Notes: generated by a model from the letters alone, not told the origin. A stretch of 64,000 nt of DNA from Hungatella sp. UBA4396 (GCA_002389905.1 DGRE01000060.1:1-64000); one strand, 5' to 3'. Counted from the first letter of the stretch, positions 16,817 to 24,945 are shown. Numbers and translations are program-made.

Positions 16817-17577
16817 CGCGACATTTATTCTGGATTAGCTTTCGACTTTATTTGAGCCGTGCGGTAAAAGATTGGATGGGGTGGGCTATCTATATTATCC
16901 TGCCGATCGGGCTTGTGGTTATACTGAGCATGGTTGGTTCCAGTGTGAATTCCACAGCCGTTTTTCAGGATGGATACAACGTTTCGGCTACACGTGCATC
17001 TGTCGCAATCGTCCTGATGTTTCAGCTACTTGGCGGCGGATACCTTCTGCACTACTTTACGCACGATCTTTTGGGAACCAGAAAGTGGAGGCTGAGGGCG
17101 GCTCCCTGCCCTGTACACAATCATATCTTCGCTGGTATCACCGCCTGCACCATTTTTACGGTGTTGCAGGGTCTGTTCATTGTAGCCGCAACAGCCATAT
17201 TTTTAGATGCGTATTGGGGAAATTGGGCGGTAACAGCTTTATCCATTATGCTTGTATCCATCATAGCGCAACTTGTCAATATCGTTCTGTTACTGATTAT
17301 AAAAAACGCAGACATCACCGGTTTTCTGTCATGGGCAGTTGGGTATGGGATGACGGCACTGGCCGGAGTGTTCTTTGCGTTGCCGGACAACGCCTTCTTT
17401 GCATTCATGCAGAAATACGGCACACCTGTTGCGCTTGCAAAAACCGCGATCATGGAATCTGGCAAATGGGGAAGTATGGAATACTATGTCACTCCCCTTG
17501 CCTTTACAATATTATTGGCATATATCGTGTGCCTTGCGGCACTCGCGGTGATTTTAGGAAGGAGGAAATTGATTTGA
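16813..17577 (+). CDS. ABC-2 type permease, first of three
   Basis: This 254-residue membrane protein has about six hydrophobic segments. It is clearly paralogous to the next gene product: both share KWRL(R/K)A(A/T)PC, LDAYWGN or FDAYWGN, and LPDNAFF followed by YGTP. It is translationally coupled at both ends, with ATGA at its start and TTGA at its stop. Confidence 0.85.
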   Translation: MTRHLFWISFRLYLSRAVKDWMGWAIYIILPIGLVVILSMVGSSVNSTAVFQDGYNVSATRASVAIVLMFQLLGGGYLLHYFTHDLLGTRKWRLRAAPCPVHNHIFAGITACTIFTVLQGLFIVAATAIFLDAYWGNWAVTALSIMLVSIIAQLVNIVLLLIIKNADITGFLSWAVGYGMTALAGVFFALPDNAFFAFMQKYGTPVALAKTAIMESGKWGSMEYYVTPLAFTILLAYIVCLAALAVILGRRKLI

Positions 17578-18335
17578 ATTCTCATACGTTTCCGATATTG
17601 TTCCGACACTATTTACGCCGTTGCACCCGCGACCCGTTCACTCTGTTTATTTTCGTCGCGCTGCCGGTGCTTATTACTGGCATTCTGAGCTTTATATATT
17701 CCCGAAATCCATCTGAGGAGATTTATGCGAATGGATTTAACATGGTTGCGACCCATCTCAGCATTCACATGATGCTGCTGTTTCAGCTCAACGGAGGGCT
17801 GTACCTGCTGAACTACCTGCACGCCGACTTGTTTCGTCCCATGAAGTGGAGGCTGAAAGCGACGCCCTGCGAAACGCATGTGGCTGTTTTGGCGGCGGCG
17901 TTCTCGTGCACCATATTTACCACACTACAGGGAATGCTGATCGTGGGTTTTACCTCCTGGTTTTTTGACGCCTATTGGGGAAACCTGTGGATTACGGCAT
18001 TAACGGTGCTGCTCACCTCTTTGATTTCTCAGATGCTTTGCATGCTGCTGCTCCTGCTGACCAGGAGTGCCGGTACAGCGGAAGGGATTTCGTGGACACT
18101 ATCCACGGTGATGGCGGTTTTTGGCGGCATGATGTTCTCTTTGCCGGACAACGCGTTCTTCCGCTTTATACAGACCTATGGAACACCGTATTCTCTCGCA
18201 AGGCACGCCATTTTGGAATCCGGTTTTCTGGCAGCGTCCACAACCGGCATTTGGGTGTTTTTGGCCGGGTTGCTCGGTATCCTCGCCTTGCTGTGCCTTA
18301 TCGCAGTTCCCATGGGAAGGAGGAAGTTATCATGA
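17574..18335 (+). CDS. ABC-2 type permease, second of three (TTG start)
   Basis: This 253-residue six-segment membrane protein is a close paralogue of the preceding permease. A TTG at 17574 overlaps the previous TGA stop (TTGA) and lies 9 nt after GGAGG. Homology to the first permease also begins here, so the long upstream frame, which overlaps the first permease in another frame, is not used. It ends with GRRKLS and overlaps the third permease by 4 nt. Confidence 0.85.
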   Translation: MNSHTFPILFRHYLRRCTRDPFTLFIFVALPVLITGILSFIYSRNPSEEIYANGFNMVATHLSIHMMLLFQLNGGLYLLNYLHADLFRPMKWRLKATPCETHVAVLAAAFSCTIFTTLQGMLIVGFTSWFFDAYWGNLWITALTVLLTSLISQMLCMLLLLLTRSAGTAEGISWTLSTVMAVFGGMMFSLPDNAFFRFIQTYGTPYSLARHAILESGFLAASTTGIWVFLAGLLGILALLCLIAVPMGRRKLS

Positions 18336-19018
18336 CCATCTTTCATTTTGCGCTCCTGCGTAGCCTGCGGAAAAAATCAACACTTATAACGATTCTCATC
18401 CTGCCCGCTGCGATGATATTGATACCGCCTTTATGGACAGAAGAGAATGCCATAGGCTTTTCCTTTTTTGGCATTACCATTTTATATGGGGCCTTCCTTC
18501 TGGTACGCTCCATCATGACTGACAGGGAAAGCAGGACAATTGTTCGTATTTTTGCGGCTCCCGTGACGACATTTCAATATTTATTCCAAAATCTGCTCGG
18601 ATATCTGGTTCTTTTGATGGCGCAGATTCTGCTTTTTGCTCTTGTAGGCAGTCTGCTTTATGGCTGGCAAGCCTCTATAGCAGGAAAGCTCGTATTGGGA
18701 TACGGGCTCTTTGCGGCAGTGTCCATCGCCTTGTCCCTTGCGTGGAATTCTCTCTTTAGAAGCAGTGCTATTTCCGGCGGCATATTCAGTGTCGTCGTGT
18801 CGGTTATGGCGCTCCTGGGTGGCGTCTTTGTTCCCCTGTCCCTGCTTCCGGATATTCTGCAAACAATCGGGATGCTTTTTCCCACCTTTTGGCTCTCCAG
18901 CATTCTGATGGATATAACAGGAGGAAATCCGCCTTTTGAATTCTGGGTATCCGGAGCGGTGCTTGCCCTGTTCACTACCGCGTTTCTGATTTTCGGCAGT
19001 AAGCGCAGGCTTGAATAG
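18332..19018 (+). CDS. ABC-2 type permease, third of three
   Basis: This 228-residue membrane protein has about six segments and is more distant from the other two. It shows the ABC-2 pattern: N-terminal cytoplasmic helix, TDRESRTIVRIFAAPVT before the second segment, and LGGVFVPLSLLPDILQ near the end. The start is the ATG after AGGAGGAAGTTATC, overlapping the previous stop; a longer upstream frame lies inside the second permease and is a shadow. Three permeases with one ATPase suggests an asymmetric or multi-part exporter. Confidence 0.85.
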   Translation: MTIFHFALLRSLRKKSTLITILILPAAMILIPPLWTEENAIGFSFFGITILYGAFLLVRSIMTDRESRTIVRIFAAPVTTFQYLFQNLLGYLVLLMAQILLFALVGSLLYGWQASIAGKLVLGYGLFAAVSIALSLAWNSLFRSSAISGGIFSVVVSVMALLGGVFVPLSLLPDILQTIGMLFPTFWLSSILMDITGGNPPFEFWVSGAVLALFTTAFLIFGSKRRLE

Positions 19019-19041
19019 TCCGCGTTAAGGAGGTGATTCCA

Positions 19042-20139
19042 ATCGGCAAATTAATGCCGCTATACGAAAAAGCCGCCATTGCATATCGTGCGGCTGGAAT
19101 ATTCCTGCTTTACCTGCTGTGGACTCGGGCTGACAGTGGGTTGGCGGGATTATTTCTGCTTATACTGCTTTTGATACTGATGCTTCTGCGCTGGCGTTTT
19201 CCGAAGTTGAAATGGACGCTCTTCCTTGACCAGTTTGCGGTAATGGCGGCTTCTGTATTTTTAGAAAGCAGCGGTTATGCGTTTACGTTAGGTGTATTTG
19301 AGGCGGTTTATCTGGGCTGCCCGTTTTTTACATTGCCCGCGGCCTTATATGCGATATTTTATCGACCGCAGGGATTTTTATGGCTGTTGCTTGCTCAGAG
19401 CACTTTCGCTGGGATTGGACTATGGGGCTGGCGCAGACAGCAGGAATCCGCGCTCAGGCGTATGGATGAAGAGCGCAGGCAGCACTACGAAACCGAGAGC
19501 TTAAAACAGGAACTTCTGGTCGCAAACGTGCAGGTGGCGCGAATGGCCGAGCTGTCCGAGCGCAGCCGCATTGCCCGCGAAATTCACGACAATGCGGGAC
19601 ATGAGATTGTGGCGGCGTATATGTCGCTGCAAACAGCGCAGGCACTGTTTGAGGGCGATATCGCCGAGGCGCAGGAACTGTTTCACGAAGGGATGGGGCG
19701 GTTGGAAGCGGGAATCGATAAAATCCGGGAAGCGGTGCACAATCTTACCCCTCTCACTGAAATAGGAGTAGGTGCTTTGCGGGGCCTCTGCGAGAAATTT
19801 CCCCATTGCCCAGTGGAGTTTATCGCATACGGCGACCCCACCAAGGTTTCGGTGTATCTATGGGCCATTCTGGAGGCTTGCCTCAGGGAAGCCCTTACCA
19901 ATATCCTGCGCCATGCGGACGCAAAGAGAATAACGGCAACGCTGGATATTACGCCGCATATTATACGCTTGTGTATAGAAAACGATGGCGTTAAAAAAGG
20001 TACCGGCCACGCCGGATTGGGACTTCGCAACCTACAGCAGAGGGCAACTGCTGTAGGAGGAAATATTTCAACCGACCTGTCCGACTGTTTTCGGCTGGTT
20101 TGTGTGCTCCCCCTCGGGCAGAAAGGAGCTTTAATGTGA
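19042..20139 (+). CDS. Sensor histidine kinase, NarX/DesK-like (HisKA_3), likely AUC start
   Basis: This protein of about 365 residues has four to five N-terminal membrane segments (about 15-130), a coiled-coil linker, the HisKA_3 dimerisation segment RIAREIHDNAGHEIVAAY with the phospho-acceptor histidine, and an ATPase domain with EACLREALTNILRHADA and GLGLRNLQQR. No extracellular sensor domain is visible, as in LiaS/DesK kinases that sense membrane state. The start is uncertain: the near-perfect ribosome site AAGGAGGTGATTCC points to the ATC codon at 19042. A GTG at 19033 lies inside that site, and the first ATG (19054) is 20 nt away. It is coupled by GTGA overlap to the response regulator. 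Confidence 0.87.
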   Translation: MGKLMPLYEKAAIAYRAAGIFLLYLLWTRADSGLAGLFLLILLLILMLLRWRFPKLKWTLFLDQFAVMAASVFLESSGYAFTLGVFEAVYLGCPFFTLPAALYAIFYRPQGFLWLLLAQSTFAGIGLWGWRRQQESALRRMDEERRQHYETESLKQELLVANVQVARMAELSERSRIAREIHDNAGHEIVAAYMSLQTAQALFEGDIAEAQELFHEGMGRLEAGIDKIREAVHNLTPLTEIGVGALRGLCEKFPHCPVEFIAYGDPTKVSVYLWAILEACLREALTNILRHADAKRITATLDITPHIIRLCIENDGVKKGTGHAGLGLRNLQQRATAVGGNISTDLSDCFRLVCVLPLGQKGALM

Positions 20140-20756
20140 ATGTTTTAATTGTAGACGACGATGCGCTGATTTGTAAAAGCCTTGCTCTCACGCTGGCGAA
20201 AGAACCGGATATGCAGGTGGCCGGTACTGCCACCGATGGCGCACAGGCAGTGGAAATGTGTGAAAAGAACCCTCCCGATCTTATTCTCATGGATATCCGT
20301 ATGCCGAAGGTAGACGGCATTCAGGCAACCCGGCTGCTTAAAAAGCGCTTCCCGCATATCCGTGTGGTAATGCTGACCACCTTTCAGGACAAGCCAAACA
20401 TTGAGATGGCGCTGAAAGCTGGTGCAGAAGGGTATCTGCTCAAAACAGACCGTATAACCGATATCGCAGCAAAGCTGCGTGTTCTGGCCCAGGGTACGGC
20501 GGTAATGGACAGCGAAGTATTAAAAACGCTTACATCGCCACAAATCACCTCTTTGGAACCGTTAACGCCTCGTGAAAAGGATGTTTTAGCCCTTGTGACA
20601 CAGGGATTTACCAACCGGGAAATTGCAGAACATCTATTCCTCAGCGAAGGGACGGTACGCAATGTGCTGTCTGTAATTATGGATAAGTTAAACGTCAAAA
20701 ATCGAACACAGCTTAGTCTAGCGGTTACAGGTAAGAACAGTAAGTCGGAATTATGA
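20136..20756 (+). CDS. NarL/FixJ-family response regulator (GTG start)
   Basis: This 206-residue regulator has a receiver domain at 1-120 with D7-D9, phospho-acceptor D53 (LILMDIRMP), T/S position LTTF and K in LLKTD. A LuxR-type HTH is near the C-terminus (LTPREKDVLALVTQGFTNREIAEHLFLSEGTVRN). The GTG at 20136 is chosen: AAGGAG lies 7 nt upstream, it overlaps the kinase stop, and the receiver domain begins there. It probably activates the exporter operon through the palindrome at 15778. Confidence 0.93.
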   Translation: MNVLIVDDDALICKSLALTLAKEPDMQVAGTATDGAQAVEMCEKNPPDLILMDIRMPKVDGIQATRLLKKRFPHIRVVMLTTFQDKPNIEMALKAGAEGYLLKTDRITDIAAKLRVLAQGTAVMDSEVLKTLTSPQITSLEPLTPREKDVLALVTQGFTNREIAEHLFLSEGTVRNVLSVIMDKLNVKNRTQLSLAVTGKNSKSEL

Positions 20757-20824
20757 CTCTCGTATGGTTAAAACAACGAGAGCAAAATTTATCTGCCAAA
20801 TAAATTTCGTACCTTTGAGGATAA

Positions 20825-21220
20825 AAAAATAATTATGAAGCAAAAATAGATATTCCCAAGGTTTCTATCAATGAAAAAGACAATGACAAGGTAAACCGTT
20901 CCATTGAAGAATATGCCGATCAGCTGATTTCAGAATATGAGAAACAGGTGGCAGGAGACATGGCAGGAGACGGCCATTATTCTGTAACCTCCGGCTATGA
21001 TGTTGTGACAAACAACGATAAGTACCTTTCCCTGCGGATCAACACAACTGTTATTTTGGCCAGCGGAGCTGAATCAGTGAAAATTTTCACTATTAATAAA
21101 GAAACAGGAAATGTAGTATCCTTAAAGGATTTAATGAAGGATAGGCCTGATTATATTACTAAAATCAGTGGCAACATCAAAAAGCAGTTTACCATACCAA
21201 AGGACGTGACCGGATTTTAA
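20825..21220 (+). pseudogene. N-terminally truncated DUF3298/RsiV-like protein
   Basis: An open frame of 131 codons with no start codon or ribosome site at its head reads like the C-terminal part of DUF4163/DUF3298 extracytoplasmic proteins related to the anti-sigma factor RsiV. Visible are KVNRSIEEYADQLISEYEKQ, a YSVTSGYDVVTNNDKYLSLR strand region and FTINKETGNVVSLKDLMKD. An internal ATG at 20960 could give a 90-residue product without a good ribosome site. The signal peptide or membrane anchor is missing, so this is probably debris. Confidence 0.6.
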
Positions 21221-21413
21221 TGCCATAAGAAATGAGGGTGTCGCTCAATAGCTGATTTATAGCTATTGAGCGGCATCTTTTCTGGAAAATATTAAATATA
21301 AAATATAAGATACCACCGGTTATTTCATTCAGACTGGTGGTATCAATTACATGATCCCCATGTTTTGCTGATAAGTTCTTCGTTTCTTTTCCTTCAACCC
21401 CCTGATCATTCAT
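21189..21413 (-). CDS. Small ORF with strong RBS and leader-like GG motif, function unknown
   Basis: A 74-residue frame starts after a strong AGGAGGTGAATC site on the minus strand. Residues 1-34 are polar and end TTSLNEITGG, with I at -4 and L at -7 from the GG, partly like double-glycine leaders. A short hydrophobic run ILYFIFNIF follows. The second half is read through the hairpin at 21237-21281 and overlaps the DUF3298 remnant, so the true C-terminus may have been lost. No transporter or maturation enzyme is adjacent on this strand. It could equally be chance coding. Confidence 0.3.
   Translation of the reverse strand: MNDQGVEGKETKNLSAKHGDHVIDTTSLNEITGGILYFIFNIFQKRCRSIAINQLLSDTLISYGIKIRSRPLVW
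21237..21281 (+). terminator. Strong hairpin, probable terminator
   Basis: A 17-bp stem (GGTGTCGCTCAATAGCT with AGCTATTGAGCGGCATC, two G-U pairs) has a 7-nt loop followed by TTTT. It lies just past the DUF3298 remnant. Confidence 0.8.
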
Positions 21414-21809
21414 GATTCACCTCCTATATTCCTAAGATTAGCTTCAAAAGAGAAGCCCTATTAGGAAAACATGCTTCAAATACTGGTTCTGCAACATATT
21501 CTGTAATATTCTGAAAAAACTTTTTCAACCGATGGGATTTGAGTGTCTAGCTTTACACAACCTCTTTTAATTCTACTTAAACTTTATTGAAACATGCATG
21601 TGGATTTTACATTGCCTTGTTATAATCATAATATAAGAAAAAAGTACATTATTCGGAATTAGCCGATATCAGAGGTATGAAAAGGCACACGCTTTAGCGT
21701 GCAATTAATACATATTGATTCTTTTTATCAACGCTCTTGTCCGTACGGCATATGAGATTTCAGTAAAAGTGACTGACATGGAAAACCAGTAAAAGGAGGT
21801 GCTGTAAAG

Positions 21810-21935
21810 ATGAAGATACAGAAGATTCTCACATGGTTAGCAACAAGAAAAGGTCCAAAGAAGAGATTACAGGAAAGATGGGTTAGAAAATTTGGAAGAG
21901 ACAGGTTATTTATCATGGATGTTCTGCGCAGATAA
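21810..21935 (+). CDS. 41-residue strongly basic small protein
   Basis: ATG follows AAAGGAGGTGCTGTAAAG, an excellent ribosome site. The product is rich in Arg and Lys (13 of 41), beginning MKIQKILTWLATRKGPKKRL and ending MDVLRR. It can form an amphipathic helix but has no recognised domain. It has its own context: a possible promoter (TTTACA, 17 nt, TAATAT near 21609-21637), a leader of about 170 nt, and tandem terminators at 21973 and 22036. These make it a likelier gene than most small frames here. Function unknown; a regulatory peptide or toxin-like product cannot be excluded. Confidence 0.5.
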   Translation: MKIQKILTWLATRKGPKKRLQERWVRKFGRDRLFIMDVLRR

Positions 21936-21972
21936 ATTTGTTAACAGTAAAATCTTTCCCCATGACTACTAC

Positions 21973-22018
21973 AAAAAAGACATATCACTTTCGCAAAGGA
22001 GAAGATATGTCTTTTTTT
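21973..22018 (+). terminator. Terminator downstream of the 41-residue ORF
   Basis: AAAAAAGACATATC pairs with GATATGTCTTTTTT and continues into a seven-T tract. Member of the AAGACATA hairpin group. Confidence 0.85.
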
Positions 22019-22035
22019 CTGCCAGCTTTACAATG

Positions 22036-22077
22036 AGACATAGCATTTTCTTTAAGGAGATGTTGTGTCTTTTTTTT
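22036..22077 (+). terminator. Second tandem terminator, diverged copy
   Basis: GAGACATAGCAT pairs with ATGTTGTGTCT using G-U pairs, followed by eight T residues. It lies 18 nt after the preceding terminator of the same family. The stretch from 22078 to 22336 shows no gene; it is probably the leader of the next gene. Confidence 0.75.
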
Positions 22078-22336
22078 ATGGGTAGAGAGTGGTATTATAG
22101 ACTCATAATTTATTGCATCATACAAGCAAACAGGAAGTTGCGGGCTGTCTTAACTGCTAAATATTTATATAGATATGATGGGCCAAAAACAGGAATTGAA
22201 TGGAGACGAATTTAGGTGTTAATAGTGGGAATCATTGATGTAAAAGGATTTTGACAGTCGATTTTCTCCTATGTAAAGGGAATTTGATAGACAACTTCTG
22301 TTCACTGCTGCATAATGAAAGGAAAAGGAGGATCAA

Positions 22337-22993
22337 ATGAATATAGGACAAAAACTTAAAAATACACGTGTGGCTGCGGGATTAACCCAAGAGAGCGTTG
22401 CAGAAAAAATAGGGGTAAGCCGTCAAACAATATCAAATTGGGAGAATGATAAATCTTATCCCGATATAATCAATGTTATAGCATTAAGTAACCTATATTC
22501 TATCAGCCTTGATGAATTACTGAAGGAGGATTTGAAGATGGTCAAATATTTACAGGAAAGCACCGATGTGGTCAAAAGCAGACAGAAACTCTCAAGACTG
22601 GTTCTGGTTATCGCCTATCTTGTAATATGGGCATTATCAATTGTTGTCTTTTGGCTTGGGGGCAATCAAGATGCAATGGGATATTCTCTTGTCATTTTCT
22701 ATTTCGTTTTACCAATCAGCACACTGATTATCTCCGTTTTTATTGGAAAAGGTGATGGCTGGACTAATGTTAAGTGGCTCATGCTGCTTTTCTTTGGCAT
22801 TATGAATATGCTGGCTCCGTATTTTACATTCAGCCTGTGCAACATGATAGCCTTTAAGAAATTCAATATGCCAGATGCTGCAGGCTTTTTGTCAGGTATT
22901 ATATGTGCTGCAATTGGAATAGCGATTGGGTCAATAGTAAAAGCTGCTGCTAAAAAGAAGTCGGATTGCAGCCAAGATTCTGTTTTAAAATAA
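22337..22993 (+). CDS. XRE-family HTH regulator with C-terminal membrane domain
   Basis: In this 218-residue protein residues 1-65 are a Cro/CI-type helix-turn-helix (LKNTRVAAGLTQESVAEKIGVSRQTISNWENDKSYPD). Residues 85-205 hold about four hydrophobic segments. The layout, DNA-binding head plus small membrane domain, is common in Firmicutes and suggests a membrane-linked sensor-regulator. The start is the ATG after AAAGGAGGATCAA. The next gene follows after about 35 nt and is probably cotranscribed. Confidence 0.88.
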   Translation: MNIGQKLKNTRVAAGLTQESVAEKIGVSRQTISNWENDKSYPDIINVIALSNLYSISLDELLKEDLKMVKYLQESTDVVKSRQKLSRLVLVIAYLVIWALSIVVFWLGGNQDAMGYSLVIFYFVLPISTLIISVFIGKGDGWTNVKWLMLLFFGIMNMLAPYFTFSLCNMIAFKKFNMPDAAGFLSGIICAAIGIAIGSIVKAAAKKKSDCSQDSVLK

Positions 22994-23030
22994 AAATTGT
23001 GGGAGAATGTTTTGCAGGAGGCTTAGAATT

Positions 23031-23729
23031 TTGAAAATCACAGTGATTTATGCAACACAACGAAAATTGAAATCCAGTACTTACAACATTGCCCAGAGAT
23101 TTATACGACAATTATCTGATGGAGATATCGTAACAGAGTTTTTCCTGCCTAAAGATATGCCTAATTTTTGTATCGGATGCTGGAACTGCTTTACAGATTT
23201 TAAAAAATGTCCGGATTATCCCTATCTTGAACCGATTGTGGAATCTATTCTTGGAGCGGATATGCTGATTTTTACAGCACCCGTTTATGTTTATCACGTT
23301 CCAGGGCAGCTTAAGGCGTTTCTCGACCATTTTGGTTATCAATGGATGGCACATCAACCAAGGAAGGAAATGTTCGGCAAGCAAGCGCTCCTCATCTCTA
23401 CAGCCGCAGGTGCGGGAACAAAGTCTACGCTTAAGGATTTAAAGGATAGTATGACTTTCTGGGGTATTGCCCGTATTTATACATTTGGAAGAAACGTTTA
23501 TGCAAGCGATTGGGATACTGTGGATGATAAAAAGAAATTAAAGCTTCAAAGGGAAATTGATAAGCTTTCGGTTAAAATTAAAGCAGGGAGTGAAAATATA
23601 AAACCCTCCTTAAAAATTAAAGTTTTGTTTTATGCTATGAGATTTATGCATAAAAAGTTTCGATTTAACCCTTCGGACGTAAGACACTGGGAGGAGCAGG
23701 GATGGCTTGAAAAAGAAAGACCATGGTGA
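23031..23729 (+). CDS. Flavodoxin-fold NAD(P)H-dependent FMN reductase (TTG start)
   Basis: This 232-residue cytoplasmic protein is of the FMN_red/flavodoxin_2 type. ITVIYATQRKLKSSTYNIA forms the phosphate-binding start, CIGCWNCF the cysteine pair often seen in iron-sulfur flavoproteins, and TAPVYVYHVPGQLKAFLDHF the flavin-loop region. It probably transfers electrons from NAD(P)H to quinone- or nitro-type acceptors. The TTG at 23031, 9 nt after AGGAGG, is preferred over the ATG at 23007, which is only 2 nt from its purine tract; the fold's first strand begins right at the TTG. Confidence 0.87.
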   Translation: MKITVIYATQRKLKSSTYNIAQRFIRQLSDGDIVTEFFLPKDMPNFCIGCWNCFTDFKKCPDYPYLEPIVESILGADMLIFTAPVYVYHVPGQLKAFLDHFGYQWMAHQPRKEMFGKQALLISTAAGAGTKSTLKDLKDSMTFWGIARIYTFGRNVYASDWDTVDDKKKLKLQREIDKLSVKIKAGSENIKPSLKIKVLFYAMRFMHKKFRFNPSDVRHWEEQGWLEKERPW

Positions 23730-23815
23730 AGCGTTTTTTATATGTGGAAAAGCATGGTATAATCATCGTTCATAATGGCTTATTATAGAAGTTATAGACA
23801 AATGAGGAGGAGTTT

Positions 23816-23932
23816 ATGAAAACAGCAGAGCAGATTTTTAATTTTATCAGTAAGCAGAAGGTGGCCTTTATTGCGTCGGTTGATGATGATACAAAAAAAT
23901 TATTAAAAGCTGTTGACTTTAACGTAACGTAA
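23816..23932 (+). pseudogene. Truncated pyridoxamine 5'-phosphate oxidase-like gene
   Basis: The frame starts after GAGGAGG and encodes MKTAEQIFNFISKQKVAFIA SVDDD in one run, which matches the N-terminus of FMN-binding split-barrel (PNPOx-like) proteins. It then leaves the family abruptly and reads 13 codons of the following promoter before a stop at 23930. About 100 residues of the barrel are missing. The break point lies immediately before the MerR-type promoter at 23913, so the regulator cassette appears to have replaced the rest of the gene. Confidence 0.7.
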
Positions 23933-23943
23933 TAGTTTATAGT
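23913..23943 (+). promoter_or_regulatory. MerR-type promoter with 19-nt spacer
   Basis: TTGACT (23913-23918) and TATAGT (23938-23943) are separated by 19 nt, the over-long spacer typical of MerR-controlled promoters. The spacer contains the odd palindrome ACGT-A-ACGT (23922-23930). The regulator encoded from 23967 is therefore probably autoregulated. Confidence 0.72.
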
Positions 23944-23966
23944 TGTTTTTGCAGGGAGGTGAAGAA

Positions 23967-24722
23967 ATGGAGTACACCATCAATAAATTGGCGAAATTAG
24001 CGGGAGTAAGTACCCGGACACTGCGGTATTACGATGAATTCGGCCTGCTTTCACCGGTACGGATGAGTTCAAATGATTATCGTATCTACGGACAAAAGGA
24101 AATTGACCGGCTGCAGCAAATCCTTTTTTACCGTGAACTTGGCGTATCCCTTGAGGAAATCAAGAGAATTCTTACTTCTGAAAATTTTGACAGACAGGCA
24201 GCTCTGGAAAGCCATTTGTCAGCCCTGCTGGCAAAGCAAAAACAATTAAACACATTGATCGCTAATGTGGAAAAAACCATAAAGGCGGCGAAAGGAGAAA
24301 CTATTATGAATGATCAGGAAAAATTTGACGGCTTCCTTCAGAAACTGGTTGATGACAATGAGCAGCAGTACGGTGAAGAAATCCGGGAAAAATACGGGGA
24401 TGATGCCGTTGACCGCTCCAATGCTAAAGTTAAAGGAATGAGCAAGGAACAGTATGCCGAAGTTGAAAAGTTATCGGCTGAACTGAACGAGACGCTGAAA
24501 GCCGCGTTTGAACAGGGTGATCCCGCAAGCGAACTGGCACAAAAGGCATGTGAGCTGCATAAAAAATGGCTATGCTTCTTCTGGAATCAGTACAGTAAGG
24601 AAGCTCATATCGGTGTAACACAGATGTATGTGGATGATCCGCGTTTTACTGAATATTATGATAAAATCGCGGTTGGATGCGCGGCATTCCTGCGGGATGC
24701 AGTATTGATATACTGCAAATAA
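23967..24722 (+). CDS. MerR-family regulator with TipAS-like ligand-binding domain
   Basis: This 251-residue protein has an N-terminal winged HTH of the MerR type (YTINKLAKLAGVSTRTLRYYDEFGLLSP), a coiled-coil dimerisation helix to ~105 and a C-terminal TipAS-type domain of about 140 residues (FLQKLVDDNEQQYGEEIREKYGDD ... HIGVTQMYVDDPRFTEYYDKI). TipAS domains trap thiopeptide-like antibiotics and induce efflux in Streptomyces TipAL and B. subtilis Mta; ligand and targets here are unknown. The start is the ATG after GGAGGTGAAGAA. A methionine preceded by AAGGAG lies at 24306 and could give a separate TipAS-only product, as described for TipAL/TipAS. Confidence 0.9.
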   Translation: MEYTINKLAKLAGVSTRTLRYYDEFGLLSPVRMSSNDYRIYGQKEIDRLQQILFYRELGVSLEEIKRILTSENFDRQAALESHLSALLAKQKQLNTLIANVEKTIKAAKGETIMNDQEKFDGFLQKLVDDNEQQYGEEIREKYGDDAVDRSNAKVKGMSKEQYAEVEKLSAELNETLKAAFEQGDPASELAQKACELHKKWLCFFWNQYSKEAHIGVTQMYVDDPRFTEYYDKIAVGCAAFLRDAVLIYCK

Positions 24723-24734
24723 TCTTATGCATTT

Positions 24735-24789
24735 TAAACATGAAGAAGCCAATACTTGTTTTTTATAAGTGCTGGCTTCTTCATGTTTA
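24735..24789. terminator. Perfect 17-bp hairpin after the MerR gene
   Basis: TAAACATGAAGAAGCCA pairs exactly with TGGCTTCTTCATGTTTA across a 21-nt loop. There is no long U tract on either side, so its efficiency as a terminator is uncertain. Confidence 0.5.
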
Positions 24790-24945
24790 GATTTTAGGAG
24801 ACAAGCAAACGTTTTATGCTGATTGATTCTTGCATGTTCCATCAAAGTAGTATAAACTAATACATTATAAAGTTTTTAAAATCTTTTCACATATGTTTTA
24901 AATTTTTCTTATTTATAATAGAAAAGCAGCTATAAGGAGGCCAAA

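Noticed and set aside
16872..17573. Long in-frame extension of the second exporter permease
   Set aside because: It overlaps the first permease in another frame and encodes no family-like sequence; homology and a ribosome site begin at TTG 17574.
17975..18331. Long in-frame extension of the third exporter permease
   Set aside because: It lies inside the second permease gene; ATG 18332 has AGGAGG and begins the membrane-protein sequence.
21892..22215. 107-codon frame after the small basic ORF
   Set aside because: It overlaps the 41-residue ORF and reads through two terminator hairpins; composition is not protein-like.
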